Below, in pieces: positions 23,501 through 36,324 of a DNA stretch of 64,000 bases. Source of the DNA: Rhynochetos jubatus (lineage: Eukaryota > Chordata > Aves > Eurypygiformes > Rhynochetidae); the NCBI GenBank assembly GCA_027574665.1, contig CM050652.1:10210589-10274588 (forward strand), given 5' to 3'. Each line of letters begins with the position of its first letter. Positions within the stretch are counted from its first letter, which is position 1. The translations under genes and the position numbers were made by a program. The notes under the pieces were generated by a model that was not told the DNA's origin, did no database searches, and saw only the letters and a list, made by a program, of their open reading frames with translations.

Positions 23501-24060
23501 CACTTACTTTTTTCCCCCTCCAGCATTAGCTGCTGGCAGCTTTGTACTATGGGTACAGACGATTTTTACTTCTCCAAGAAAAGGAGGCCAGAGGAAGACA
23601 AGCAAAGGAGAGAGGGGTGAGAGCAGCCCAGTGCTGCATCCTAGTGAGCTGCCCCGGTGTTGGAGCAGGAGGAGGAGGAGGAGGAGGAAAGGAGCACCAG
23701 AACTAACCACGACTTCCCCAGGTTGTGGCACAAACACAGGCTGGAGTTCCACAGCCATTTTGCTGCTTCTGGCAGCCTGTTGCCAGGGACAACTGTTTAA
23801 TTTGTCTGTGGAGCCAGGTCTGACTGTGCCGCTGATCATTTTGTGTCAGTTGCGAATGCAGCATTATTCAGCTCCTTTTTAAGCAATCCCTGCGTGCTCC
23901 AAGGCTCTGTGTGTAGGAGTCTTTACAGCCACCGAAACTTTTTACAGTCACCTGTTTCTGGACTCTTCTTGTGTGTTTGTTCCCTGTGTTGAACCCAGAG
24001 AGCTGAGGGAGCTTTTCAGGTGATGGGATTCCTTGTGTTTAGTACAATAAACTGGATTAT
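23501..24060. other. GC-richer block with a GGA microsatellite
   Basis: This stretch is richer in G and C than its flanks. It includes a (GGA)n run at 23661-23690 and a GCCATTTT at 23754-23761 that fits a YY1-type site. Open frames on both strands here contain Arg or Leu runs made by the microsatellite. It might be a regulatory block; no gene is supported. Confidence 0.3.
23661..23690 (+). repeat. (GGA)n microsatellite
   Basis: A run of GGA triplets, purine-only on the + strand, flanked by GTGTTGGAGCA and AAAGGAGCACC. Confidence 0.9.
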
Positions 24061-24652
24061 CTTCAGCTTCATAGCAGCTTCATTATCAGCCTTTTGGGTT
24101 TGCTCATGTTAGCTGCACACTGGTGTGTTGAGTGATCGTTGAGGTGTCCTTGTTAATTTTGAGGTTTATTTCCTGGTGTTTTAAAATTAATTTGGAGCCT
24201 GATACTGGTTATTTGTTTTATTCTGCACCACCTTCAGACATACTCTGCAACATATTTAGGAATCTGTGGTTTGGTTATCTTGACTTACACTTTGCAAGCA
24301 CTGTCCCTCCTCTAATGATTAGTTCTGATATTTGGGCTCCCAAGTTTGGGTGATGCAATTTTAATTTGACATAAAGAGAACAGATGTGTCCTTGCATGTG
24401 CTCTGAACTTCAGTTTACTTTAAATCCTTCTGCAATGCCTGGCAGCCTTTCCTAGACGTGATTAGAAGCGAGATAAAGTGGTGTTCCATTGTGATACTTT
24501 GCAATCTCAAACCTCAATCGCATACATATTTCGTATTTGCAAATGTGAAAAAAGCAGTATCAGTGAGCACAAAAGTGTACAGGTTTATATTTCTTACAAG
24601 CTACTAGAGGTCCCTTTTTTTTGAACTTACATTAAGAAATGGTGGATCTCTT

Positions 24653-24713
24653 CCCCCCCCGCCCCCCCCCCCAAAACCCAAAAAAAACCACCAAACCCAA
24701 CAACCAAAAACCA
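24653..24713 (-). repeat. C-rich then A/C-rich low-complexity tract
   Basis: Eight C, a G, then eleven C, followed by AAAACCC/AAAAACC motifs. The reverse strand is a G-run with quadruplex potential. Confidence 0.9.
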
Positions 24714-27700
24714 ACATTCCTCAATTGATCATAGTATTCTTCATGAGTTAACTTTTGATTTTATGTATTACTTAAGTATAACATTTATGACTTGGCATTT
24801 AATAATATGACATAGACATTTATAAACCAGGTGAGATATTAAATGGTCACCCATGGAGTGATTGATTATTGAGCAACATTGTCTGCTATTTGCTTTAACA
24901 GCAGAATACGGTAATTTATACTGCATAGAGATATTTTTATTGGCAAGGAAATGGCCAAGGTGTCATGCTGCTGTATTTTGCTGTTCTTGATTTCTCTATC
25001 TGAACCATGCAACTGGAGATAGAATTTCTTCTGTTAAATAAATAAAAATAGATGTTACAGTTTTTCATTTGAAGCATTTATCAAGTAAATTCTTAGTAGC
25101 GCTTGCATAATAGATCAGGAAAGTGAGATGATCTACACTAAGCTAGGATTGTAGCTGGCAGACTGGAACTTTATATGCTTGGGAATACAACAGTTCTCGA
25201 CATACAGAAATAATGAATATTTAATGACTTAAAACTCCAGTAACACATTATATTCCAGCTTTATCAAAATAGTATTTTCTGTCTAAGCTGTTTTATGCCA
25301 TGCCTTGGTTTTTTACCCATAAAGATACTTTGTCATTTTTCCTTACACTTAATCTTTTTACATGGAAATAAGATATACATTTGACAGAATTTGTCAGTCC
25401 TAGGGAGGATGAGGGAGCTGTGTCATGTATTTTGTAGTTGTCACAGAGTTGTTTGGGAGGAGGCGGTTGTGAGCCATTCCAACGATGTTGCTATTGAATT
25501 AAATTTATTGTCATTTCCCACTAAATATTTATACATTGTTGCCAAGTTAATGGCAAAAAATATACTGACTGTGTTTCTTCCTTAACTGAAATGCCAGTAA
25601 TGATAATACATGTCGAGTGTGGGAAATAGTTATGTGCTTTTTACTCCATTTTCAAACTGTGCCTAGTTGGCTACTGGTATAGTTCATGGGCTTCTCCAAA
25701 ACCATGCATTGCTTGTTGAATAAATTTCTGTCAGTATTTGAGAATTTGGAAACAAGAGAATGATTTAACCTGTGAGTGTTGTCATTCAAGAACAATGAAA
25801 AAAACCTGTCCTGAAATTACTGTCAGGAACTTGGCTGTATGAAGGTGGTGGATTTATGTAAGTACAGGGATAGCTAAAGCTTCTAACCAGGAGACCGAGA
25901 CCCTACTAGACAGAGCAAGGTGGAGACAAATATATCTTTCCTATTAAAAAACAAACTACATGAAACTCAAAATCCTCCAAACCCAACCCAGGACATTAGG
26001 TGGAAGAGTAAAGTAGAAATTGGGAAAGGTGCTACAAATGTTTTTCTGTAATACAAATGAATACAATTTGGAAACAAAGAAAGCAAACCTGACTCTGGAT
26101 ATTTCAGTAGACACCTGTCACTTGCAATTGAAGGCAACAGTTTCAGTCTTGGAAACTAGCTGTATGAATAATTTCCCTGGGTGTGATAAGAGCTACTTTG
26201 ATTGCACAACAACTTTCTAGATTTCACTTGTTAATAGGTTGGTTTTAAGTAATCAAGTAGTTTGATAACTTAGCCTTGATTGAATGATAAAATGAGACTT
26301 GAAATCATATCAGGAAATTATCAAAAGCCCAGGTTGATATCAGTAGCATAACATTGTTATATATAGGTGAAATTCAATTAAATGAACAGCTTGTTTAAAA
26401 AGACAAGAAGGTCTGGACAGGATGGTTGTAGTAGAGCTTGCTGTATTTTTCTTGTCTCAGGTAAAGAATTAGCTAAACTTCAGAATGACATTGAAAGCTG
26501 TTGGAGTTGCTGTTATGAGGTCTGTGCCTGTCTCTCTCTATTTACCACTCTCAGCTCTAGGCATACTGGTTCTGATTCTACACAACTGCATGAGGTGTAC
26601 TGCTTGTTCTGTCTGTGAGGACAGTAACTTTTCTGTAGCTGTAAGTTTGGCTCTTTAAGAATTTTCTCCTTTCTAGGAAGTGGAAAATATCCAGAGAAAA
26701 ACTGATCGGTATCTTTTCCTGCTATTCAATGTGTGAAGTACTAATGAGGTAATTTAATTCTGTATCTGACAATGAGTATGATAACATTGGGAACAGATTA
26801 GGACCTTAATCTACAAGAAGATTCCTCAGCAAATTTAAAAAAGAAAGATCAAATCAATATCTTCATCACAATTGGGTATGAATACAGTTTAGGAAGGGTG
26901 TCACTCCACCCTGAAAGGACTATAGGAATATTTAACCAGCAGAACTTCTACATTGTGTGGCATCCAGTAGGTATCTTTAGATAGATTTCTGAAAGGATTA
27001 GTTAATTTTATTTTTAATAGACAGCATAGTTGTTCATTTTGACCTTTAATTCAGACGTCAGTTTATTTTAAAAGTGAGGGGAAAAAAAATCTGAAATGGA
27101 AATGTTGAAGCTTTTGTTGGTACATATTTGAAAAAAAGAAAGGTTTTTTTGGTTGTCAGTATGGTTGCTAGAATGTCTAGTGAACTGGTAGGCAGTTACA
27201 TAAAGAGTGGTAAAACCTCTTAGGGTGAATGTTACAGTATATCTAATGTGACATGCAGAAGAAGAAGCTGTGTTTTAACAAAAATGATGCTTCAGAGTTC
27301 AATTTAAAGTTGTTTTTTTTTTTTCACTTGGTACAGATTTATTGTAAGTGAAAGATTATCTCAAGCAGTCACTTTCTCTCTTTTAATAAACAAGAAACAG
27401 CATTGGATAAAACAAAGCTTTTGATTTAGTGATACTCGTGGCTTTCAAAACTCAGAAGCCACGATTATTTTTTAGGAAAGCTTGTTATCTGAAGAATGGT
27501 CGTGTTGCAAAGATGGATATTCAGGACTTAATCCCATTCCAGACGAAGGCATAACATAGAGACCAACAGCATACTGTGATATCACACGTGTCACTGTTAA
27601 TGGATGGCTACACTCTTGCTCTGCTACCCTTTCAGTAAATCCATCCTTGAGTTTAGCTGTTGCACAATGATGGGAAGACTGTGCCACCTCCTGACCCTAT

Positions 27701-29897
27701 AAGTAGCCAAGGGTGCTGGTGGAATAGAAAACACCGTCGAATTGGGATGGCAGCATTTTCAGTGACTTTATGGTAGCTTAAATTAATTGCAGGATAGAAC
27801 TGAAGACATACATTTTACACCAATTAGTATTTTATGTCTGTGGCTTTTTATTATTACTTTGTAGTGATGTCCTACTATCTAGAGAGAAAAAGTCTGTCAA
27901 TATTCATGAAATTGGCATCCAGTGAAAAATTAATAATTGTTTCTCTCCTACCTCAGTAATATCTACCAGCCTCCTAGACAGAAAATTTATTTCATTTCAT
28001 GGACTATGTGGCTGTTGGGAGTTGTTGCTCTCTTGCTTTCCAGGCGCCCTACTGTTGTAGTGATACCTTGCATTTTATGTTCATGAAGAACTAGTTTATA
28101 ACTGCAAATTCAGTCTGGATACTTCATGAAATCAGGGTATCGGAAGCCTTGTCACGGCTTCTGTGATGAGTTGAATTGTTGCTGTTTTCACGTAGCTGCT
28201 TTACCAACTCCAGCCAGTAACAGGGAGTTACTGATCCTAATTGTCACATTTGACTTCTGGTCCATAATCAGAAAAGAGCTTGAAATGGCTAAACCTGCAT
28301 GCTGGTTGGAAAATTGAAGTGAGAACAGCAAGTAACTTCAGGATGCACCAGCTCACTCTGAGGTTTTATGTTAACTTGCACAAGTTATAGCTGTTATCCA
28401 TTACCTATGGATGCACTGAAGACTAAACCAATTTAGAATTGTCTAAGCATAATTACACACACTTAGCAATCACTTCTGCCTTTGCATTTGTACCTGAGTT
28501 CCAACCCAGTATTGAATGTGCTTAATAATAACTTACCAAGCATTACAGCAAATGAAGAATTCCTGCTGGAGGAGAACAAATGGCTGAGTTAGAAAACGGA
28601 CTAGCTGTTTTGTTAAGCAAACAAACAAAAAGACCACCACCTAATTGACAGATCAGAGTTTGGATCCTAGCTAAGTGACAGTCAGCACACCTGCCATGCC
28701 AAATGAAGAGATACTTCAGGAAAACATGTGCTTCAGTGTTTGGTCCCTTACAGTAGGCTGTTTAATTTTTTCTGTTGCCTAAAGGCACAGAGTAAGGAAA
28801 TCCACAAGTGGCAGGAAATCATCGCCAGTTTTGTTGGCTGTTTATTTTTTCCTGAAGTATTTTGTCAAGTAGAGTCACTCCACTTTGTGGTTAGAGAATT
28901 TCTGTAAGGTTGGGGTTGAATTTGCTTGTGCAGAGTGCAGAATTGAATCTGGGTCACCCATATCAGTGTATAAGTGTTTCAACCAGCAAGTTATTACATA
29001 AAGTTGGAGGCTATGGATTTTTTTTTTTCTTCCTCTTATGGTCTTATGTAAGAAAGCACAAGATGTCACTGCGATTTGCGTTGAGTTTTCCAAGTGCTCT
29101 GAGAGGCATTACTGGCTCAGACCCTTCATGGGTTTAGATGAAAGGTGATCTAAATTCAGGTTCCTTACTTCCTTTCTTGAATATAAATTAACTGTGCAGA
29201 TTTGTATGCCAGTAGCCTGAGTATTGTTCCCTAAAATGGGGGATTATGGCATATCCTTCAGAGTAATGTTTGGAACATATGTTACAGTCTTCGACATATT
29301 TAGATAGTTTGATTAAAAGTAGCTGCCTTCCAGGCTGGGAGTTTCTAAGATGAATGTCTCAGTTTATACGACACTGATAAGATAGCCATGTAGGTAAGTT
29401 TTGCAGTTATTTTGCTTTGGGGGAAATAAGAAATTGGGGCACAAGAGATTTAAAATTAGGGTACAATCTACTATGTAAGCAGCGATATGTAGAAAAACAT
29501 TCTTAAAAGCAATTAGTGCTTTTGACCTAATTATTGGTAGTAGTTAAATTCAATCTGTATTTAATTGATGATTTTAGGTGAAGATTATCAGAGCTACAGC
29601 AGTTTACTTTCTATCAATGTGAAGATCTTTGGTGCTTAGCTGGTGTCACTCCATAATTTTCTTGGAGCTGAACCCATTATATCAAAGGAGGATCTTTTTT
29701 ACCTTGGCGTTTAAAACCTGTTATAATCCAAGATGAAATTTCCCTGCTATGTTATCATTCCTTGTTTGCCTGTGTCCAAAATGCTTGTGCATTTAAAATA
29801 GTTAGGAAAACGTTGTAGTGAGGTTTTCTTCTTGTCTGAGAAAAAAACATGAAGCCAATGAAATTGAATGGAATATCTTAGTACTCCTAGTGGGTCT

Positions 29898-30015
29898 GTG
29901 TATATATACACTCATATGTACATACGCAAACATGCAATGTATACATTACGTGCAATGTAAACATTACATAATATGTAGCAATGTATACATGGTATGTATA
30001 CATTCATAGTATGTT
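29898..30015. repeat. Low-complexity TG/CA/TA-rich patch with ATGTATACAT palindromes
   Basis: Repeated units of the form GCAATGTATACATTACGT, GCAATGTAAACATTACAT and GTATGTATACATTC. The palindrome ATGTATACAT occurs several times, so the patch can fold on itself. Confidence 0.75.
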
Positions 30016-30691
30016 TAACATACTAGTAAAAAAGAAGTACAGAGTAAATAAACATACAGTGTGCATGGAGGCAGCAAACCCATTGTCCATTATACACTGT
30101 TATTTGCCCCTTTGGGAGGCTGAAGGAAAAGAAAAGCTCAGATGTTAAATCATAGAGAGTAGAATCAGCAACATTCTTAATGAAACTGGTAGGAAGTAAT
30201 CCTGAAAACAGCTGCTTTGTGGTTCATTCTCAGATTAGAGGATTAAAAGTAAAAATAAAATGTAAAGATCTAGAAAATAATTTTCTTTTTAATTAATATT
30301 GAACACTTTCGAAAACACTGTGGCAACCTTTTAAAGTAGATTTTTCTAACTTCCTGGAAATATATTCTGATTTCAGTATACTTTAGTGGAATGAAAGACC
30401 ACCATATAAAAGTCAGAAAAGAATCCTTTTCTTTAAAAATTCTTTAAATTGAGAAAAAATTAAAATATCTGTGTCTCTGTATTAAATTACATATTATATG
30501 TTTAGGTCTATATATGATAGAGGGAGGATATATCCATTAATTTTAGATATTTACTTTCTAATTATTTTTGTAGTAAAAGTGTGTGAACATAAAAACTTAA
30601 AATAAACTTGAATATTTGCACTACTGATTGTGCTTAGTCCTAAAAGAAGGTGTTCAAGTGAAAGACATAAGCACATGATTGAAATGGAAAT

Positions 30692-30922
30692 AGAGTAGAT
30701 TTAGACTGGATGTAAGGAAGAAATTCTTCCCAGAGAGGGTGGGAAGGCACTGGAACAGGTTGCCCAGAGAAACTGTGGATGCCCCATCCCTGGAAGTGTC
30801 CAAGGCCAGGCTGGATGAGGCTTTGAGCAACCTGGTCTAGTGGAGGGTGTCCCTGCCCATGGCAGGGGGGTTGGAACTGGATGATCTTTAAGGTCCCTTC
30901 CAACCCAAACCATTCTATGATC
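30692..30922 (+). mobile_element. CR1 LINE, 3' ~230 bp
   Basis: Starts GAGTAGATTTAGACTGGATG and runs through GAAATTCTTCCCAGAGAGGG, GGTTGCCCAGAGA, CCCCATCCCTGGAAGTGTCC and TGCCCATGGCAGGGGGGTTG to CCATTCTATGATCC. This is the 3'-most part of the element and one of the least decayed copies in the window. Severe 5' truncation is typical of CR1. Confidence 0.96.
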
Positions 30923-31239
30923 CACTATTTAGTGTAAATGGTATACACCGTTTACAAAACCAGCATTTGCGACTAAGAGTTTTAATGAAGATTATTTTGT
31001 GGAATGAATGATTCTTTACATATTGCTTTGTAAAAATAATTTTAAAAAAACAGTGTTTTTAAAGGTAATGAGAATAATGTGTTTTGTTATGACAACTACA
31101 TCTGCTTGGCTTTATTATTAGGACCAGTTGCATTTTACCAGTCTCAGTGGTGAACTACAAAAGAGGGTAAACATAAAGATAAGTAACGTTCACAAATGAT
31201 TGTAAATCAAAAGCTATTACCTCACAACAGGATTCCTTC

Positions 31240-31345
31240 AAACATGTATGTACATATGCAACATGCATGTGTGTGTATATGCAAATAATGCAGGTATGCA
31301 TTTGTGTGTACTCTAGATGTGTATGTCTGGCGAAATACTTCAGAA
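31240..31345. repeat. TG/CA/TA-rich low-complexity patch
   Basis: Alternating purine-pyrimidine sequence such as CATGTATGTACATATGCAAC and GTGTGTGTATATGC, similar to the patch at 29898-30015. Confidence 0.7.
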
Positions 31346-32482
31346 AAATCAAAGTAGTTATCATGTATGAGTAAAAATGCACACAAACACAGAATCAGGG
31401 TTTGTATACTACGGTGTTATCCAAGTTTGGGGTTTTTTTCAATGGCTTTATTTGACTCCTGACCTTGTTCAACATTGTTATGGCAGTAGGAAACAATACT
31501 GGCTTTCCCCTGACAAACTACTTAATGCAGCAGTACATTAGTCAAAGAAAAGAGTTCGGAAAGCACCCAGCGTGTAGAAGGCCAAACAGTATAACAGGCA
31601 TTTATATTTTTAGTATTATTTCTGTCAACAGCAGGTTAGTATACCAGAAATGTCTTCTCCTTATACACATCTCAGAGTCGTCAAAGTAATCTGTTTCCTA
31701 TCCAGTGGGGTTCTTAAGGAAAACGTCTCACGTCCCTTTCGAATGCCTGTGCTGCGGTTGGATGAGCAGAGGCAGCTGGAAGTGATTAGAATAGACTGAC
31801 ATGAAATCACGTGGGAAGGGATTCATCTTGCTAAAGAAGAGGAATCAATATTCTGTTCTGTAGGGGAAGAGGAGTTTAAGTACAAAAGTGAGCAGATTTT
31901 CAAAGGGGCGCATGGGATTTTTGCTACGTTATTGCACTGATGCCCTTTAATATTGCAAATCACATTCTGCCCTCAGTAGATCATATTTAAAAACAGCCTG
32001 ATAATCACAGATGATCATTTCATGAGAGATAGGAACTGCCAGGCAGGGATGAAGCAGTTGTTCCTTTATCCTAGTCCTCCTTCTTAGCTTTCCCAAAACA
32101 CACAGTGATATCAAACAGAAAATAGAACATCAGTAAGTACATAGCTGCAAATGTTACATTTATAACGTGACTGAAAACAGTCATATTTCCTAGATGTGCA
32201 AGGTTTATTTCATTTCAAATGTGCGCAGTATTAGGGTTAAGTCAATTGGAAATCATCCTCTCTTGAAAAGGAAAGAGCTTTTGTTTTCTGATAAGCAGTA
32301 TCCAGCATGACTCATAACACACAGGTCAGCTGAGGTACTTTGCCCAGTATGTTCTTTCTGCTCTGAATCTTAGAATCAGTGTGATATTGTAACTGTTGGT
32401 AGATTCTTGGTGCAACAGCAAATTACTAGTCCAAGAATTTACTGTTCATTTGGGAACGGGGGAGAGCTTTTCTTCTACTGTC

Positions 32483-32521
32483 AAAAACTAGGTGATTTTT
32501 TTCACCTGAAAAACTAGGTGA
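32483..32521. repeat. 13-bp direct repeat enclosing a small hairpin
   Basis: AAAAACTAGGTGA occurs at 32483-32495 and 32509-32521. Between them AGGTGA, six T, and TCACCT can pair as a 6-bp stem. Confidence 0.8.
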
Positions 32522-34142
32522 GAGAATGTAAGTGATTATTGAATTGTGACAAGATTCACACATACTTTAATCATCTCCCTAGAGAAGTGTGTATTTTTAT
32601 ATTGACTTATAATCAGGAAAACCAAGGGTTGGATACAGGGAGTTTCCAGTTTGTCACCCATCTAAGGTGATTTTTTTCTTGTTTTAAAATTAGGTATTGT
32701 TCTGGCAATGATGCCTTCATAGGAGATGGGCAATGTTGTAGATGCCCTAAAGTATTGTGCTTGTCTGCCATCTAGAACTGTTGACAAGTTGCCTTTTGAA
32801 TGTCATTTCTCTGCATGACATTCTGGCAGTCGCTTACACCTGCGGGTGTCCTTCCTTTCGGTTGTTCATCTCAAGCAAACAGAGTGTTTAAAATTGTGTA
32901 CGATGGCTAGTCTGGAAAGAAACAGACCCTTGCGTGTTCCATGACGGCAGTGAGAAAATGCCATCCAATGGAACAGCTATGAATAACAGGTTAATAGATG
33001 TTACTGTAAACCACCTAGCTAATGTTAGAGACAAGGGCATTCACTCCTGTAGCCACAGGTCCTTGAATTTGTCTTTGATCTGGTTGTCCTACCTGTACTG
33101 TCCTATTAGGATTAAAATAGGTGCATTTCAGAACAGAGGAGAAAGCAGTATGTTTCCTTTATTTACCTTCACACATACTCCGAGACCTGAACATGGTCAT
33201 TTCTCCAGCTGGTAGAATTACTTCTGAAAATTGTAATTTATTGTTCTGAAGCTTGACAATTTATTAAACAGGCCAAAATTAAGTACTGTAAATAAAATAC
33301 TAAAAGCCTGCAACATAAGCCTATCATATAAGTTGCTAAAGGAGGAACCTTTGCCCTGGGGGACGGTAGCCATTCAGTAACTAGCTTCATGCCATGTGAA
33401 ACTGGTTTCTTTTACTGTCTGTAGCTCGGATTAATCTCTTCTGCCTCTAGCCATGAAAAAGTGAAGCATCTTGCCTAAAGTATTAATTAGGGCGCTCTCT
33501 ATGTATTTAATGGAGAGCTTTCAGTTTTGCAGCAAGTCAGTCCATCTGCTTAGAACCTCAGTATTTGTCCATTGGAGATGGATTTCCCTGTTGACTACAG
33601 CAATAACCATGATAACTGATGTGTTATTTAGCAAGTGCTCGTAGTGTGTTTAGAGGTAGGAAGGTCTCCTGTGCTTGGAACAACTGCTCCAGCCAAGCAC
33701 TCAGCCAAAATCAGAGTGGAGACTTTTCATGAGCATTTTGAGCATGTTGTCCCTCAGTTACTGAATGATCCTCTAGCAATAAATAAAATTAAATAGTACA
33801 GAAAAACCTGTCTGAATGGCAAAGATCATAGTACTTGAAATAGTTGCCTGTTTCTTCATGAGAATAGAGAGATTTTCTGTCATTCGTTGTGAACTGGATG
33901 ACACAATCTGTCTGTCAGAACAGTGCCCAGATAGTGCCCAGCCTTTGCTGAGACAAACTACAAGACTGTAAGGCTCTCCTGACAGTCAGCTGGAAAAGTG
34001 CAACACCCACTTCACTCCTGTGGAGAGTCTCTTATTGCAACAGTGGGCACCGGGTGACCTTGCTAGAAATCCCATTCACATGTTTTTAGGCTTTTTTCTA
34101 TCTTTTGAGAATCATTTTAAACAAGTATTTTAAGTATCTAAT

Positions 34143-34188
34143 TATATATGCATACACACACACGCATGTGTATACGCACATGTATATA
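34143..34188. repeat. CA/TG microsatellite-like patch
   Basis: ATATATGCATACACACACAC and neighbouring GCATGTGTATACGCAC, alternating purine-pyrimidine. Confidence 0.8.
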
Positions 34189-34507
34189 ATGCAGGGAAAC
34201 ATTAAATTAGGTATCTCATAGAAAATTATGGAGGTTTGAAAAATGAATTTCATGTTTCCAGAGATAGTTTTTATTTAAAAGCTAGGAAACTTGTTTTCGA
34301 CCCATCTCATATGCATGCTTATGTCTGTGTGGCTGTGCAAATTCTCTGTAGTAGTTCACCTAGCTCTCAATGCATTAATAATTCATCCTCTCAAGAATTG
34401 GTTAAGGCAATGTCAGGCTGGTTTGTTTATGGTTTCAGAGTAGGCCACATTCATCCATTCTATATGAAGTATTCTTTTTTGATTCTCAGCCTACATACAG
34501 TAGGATT

Positions 34508-34640
34508 ATACGAACATAGGGGTGATGGTATTGGGTCAGACCAAGGTACACAGACCTTCAGTGACAGATACCAAAGGAAGAGTAAGAACAGGGAAAACAT
34601 GTATTATACTTTCCCCTGATACTCTCCTAGCATCCACTTC
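34508..34640 (+). mobile_element. Probable ancient SINE-like amniote repeat
   Basis: The stretch reads ACGAACATAGGGGTGATGGT, then ATTGGGTCAGACCAAGG, then CAGTGACAGATACC, an AGAACAGGG phrase and CCCCTGATACTCTCCTAGCA. This order resembles a common reptile/bird interspersed repeat with the core 'TACTGGGTCAGACCAAAGG'. Orientation follows that core. It is diverged and I cannot confirm the family without a library search. The overlapping 127-codon open frame (34236-34619) is therefore not taken as a gene. Confidence 0.5.
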
Positions 34641-36324
34641 AGTAGGCAGAGTTCCTTTAGTCACATGTGCTTAGACTCTGCCAACCTCCCTTGTGTCCAG
34701 TTTGAAGTTTTCTTTCTCAGAGAAGACTCCCTTGAGGTTTCTCTGGCCTTTGCGTTTGTGCTTGCTTTCTGCCGGTGTTGCCAGTTGTCATGGTCTGTTT
34801 CTTCATCTATGCTGTTGATTTTTACCATGTGGCTTCCTTTGTATTATGTTCGTTTTCAGTCCCTTCAGCAAAACCCTTCATTTTCTGTAGTCACAGCTTT
34901 CCTAAAATCAAACCTTTTTCCTGATGATTTTTTCCCATTTGAAGAACTATCAGCCAGAAATTACTGTTTTGAAATTCTTCTTTCCTCTAGAAGTGGTCTT
35001 CTGGACTTTTGTCTATTTTTTTAAATGGAAAAAAAAAAAACCAACCCAAAACTAAAACACATTGAAAGAATATTGCAAGCTGCAAAGTCAAGTGCTGAAA
35101 AATCGGATATGCAGGACTTTAGGTGACAAGTGTGACCTTCATTTGGACCTTCCTTCCTTCTCAAGTATAAGGTGTTCATAATTACATAACAACATTATTT
35201 TTTTTTTCCACCACAGGACTAGTTACAATATTTTTTCTTTTTCATTTTGAAAACTTGACCCTGTCCATTTTTTACTGTATATTGCAAAAATCAGCAAGTG
35301 AATACTCATTTTTTTCATGTGGTATGACATAAATATTAAAGCAAAAACATGTGCTAGGTTAATTCAAGAAATATAAGACCTGATTGTTTCGTGTATTTAG
35401 TATACGGTAGCACTTTACAGCTCCCAAAGTGATAAAGGGATGTCAATCGCATTTGTGTCACACTCTACAGCTTTAGACCCTGTCCTTCAGCAGCCTTCCA
35501 TGGGCTGTGAACTGAGATTCCTGAGCAGCTGCTAAGATAACTCCAAAATGTTTTATGCGGGAAAACAGATTGGTGTAAGACTGTTGATCTCTTATGCTAT
35601 GCTGTAATTAACTGTGCCTATACTTGTGTTGTGTAGCTGAGGCCATCCACGGAGGAGCTTCTGTCCTTGCTGTTAAAAATCTTTTACCCTCTAAAGTGCA
35701 GCAGTGAAATTTGCAGTGTGTATTGAGAGCAATGCCTCGCTTTGCCTGGGAATGGTTTGAGAGTGGCCCTCGTCAAACTGTTCAAGCAGTTTCACAGGGT
35801 GGACGAGTGCAGTCCAGGGACTGTGCTCTGGGTCAGGTTTAATTTAGGCATGAGTCACCATCTGTGGTTGTGTCTGTGAAGAGTCCCCTTACATATCCAT
35901 TATGAGGTGGCTTTGTATTGGTTATGAGCAAGCAACCTGATAGGGGTGACTTATAATCATTACACTGCAGCCTATGACAGGAAGCCACATCCTTTTTCTA
36001 GGATGCACATTTAGTGCAAGGACTACGCTGCAGGTATATTCCTTATAAATATTTCATGGTGAAGTGTGACCTTTATTTGCTTGCCAGGCATCTCGTGGCT
36101 TTAATACAATAACCTGTGACAGATTGTTTGAACTGAAGAGCCCTGGAGCCCTGCTGTAGGTGAAAAGTGGATGCTCCTGACTTACAGTGCAGCATGTCAA
36201 ACAAGGGAACAAAGAGATCTTTTTAAAAAAACCCAACAAAGCAAAACAAACAAACAAAATCAGCATATGAATAACGGTAAGCAGCAAATAAAGGAAATAT
36301 AGAGTTGGGAACCTATTTTGTTCA
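34641..36324. other. Unique sequence, no gene seen
   Basis: Includes A/C-rich low complexity at 35029-35060 and A-rich repeats at 36225-36259. A 119-codon frame at 34665-35024 shows no recognisable domain and was not called. Confidence 0.55.

Larger units (their letters stand above)
24061..30691. other. Unique AT-rich sequence with simple repeats, no gene seen
   Basis: Apart from the C/A-rich tract at 24653-24713 and the TG/CA-rich palindromic patch at 29898-30015, nothing could be recognised. Frames are short. Confidence 0.55.
30923..34507. other. Unique AT-rich sequence, no gene seen
   Basis: Contains TG-rich low-complexity DNA at 31240-31345, a conserved-looking noncoding stretch at 31760-32020, a short direct repeat with hairpin at 32483-32521, and a CA/TG patch at 34143-34188. 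No exon is supported. Confidence 0.55.

Noticed and set aside
23504..23882. Frames with poly-Leu (reverse) or poly-Arg (forward)
   Set aside because: Both are produced by the GGA microsatellite.
34236..34619. 127-codon + frame
   Set aside because: Its 3' part is the SINE-like repeat and the rest has no recognisable domain.
34665..35024. 119-codon + frame with hydrophobic stretches
   Set aside because: No recognisable domain, T-rich composition yields Phe/Leu runs, and no splice or promoter context was found.
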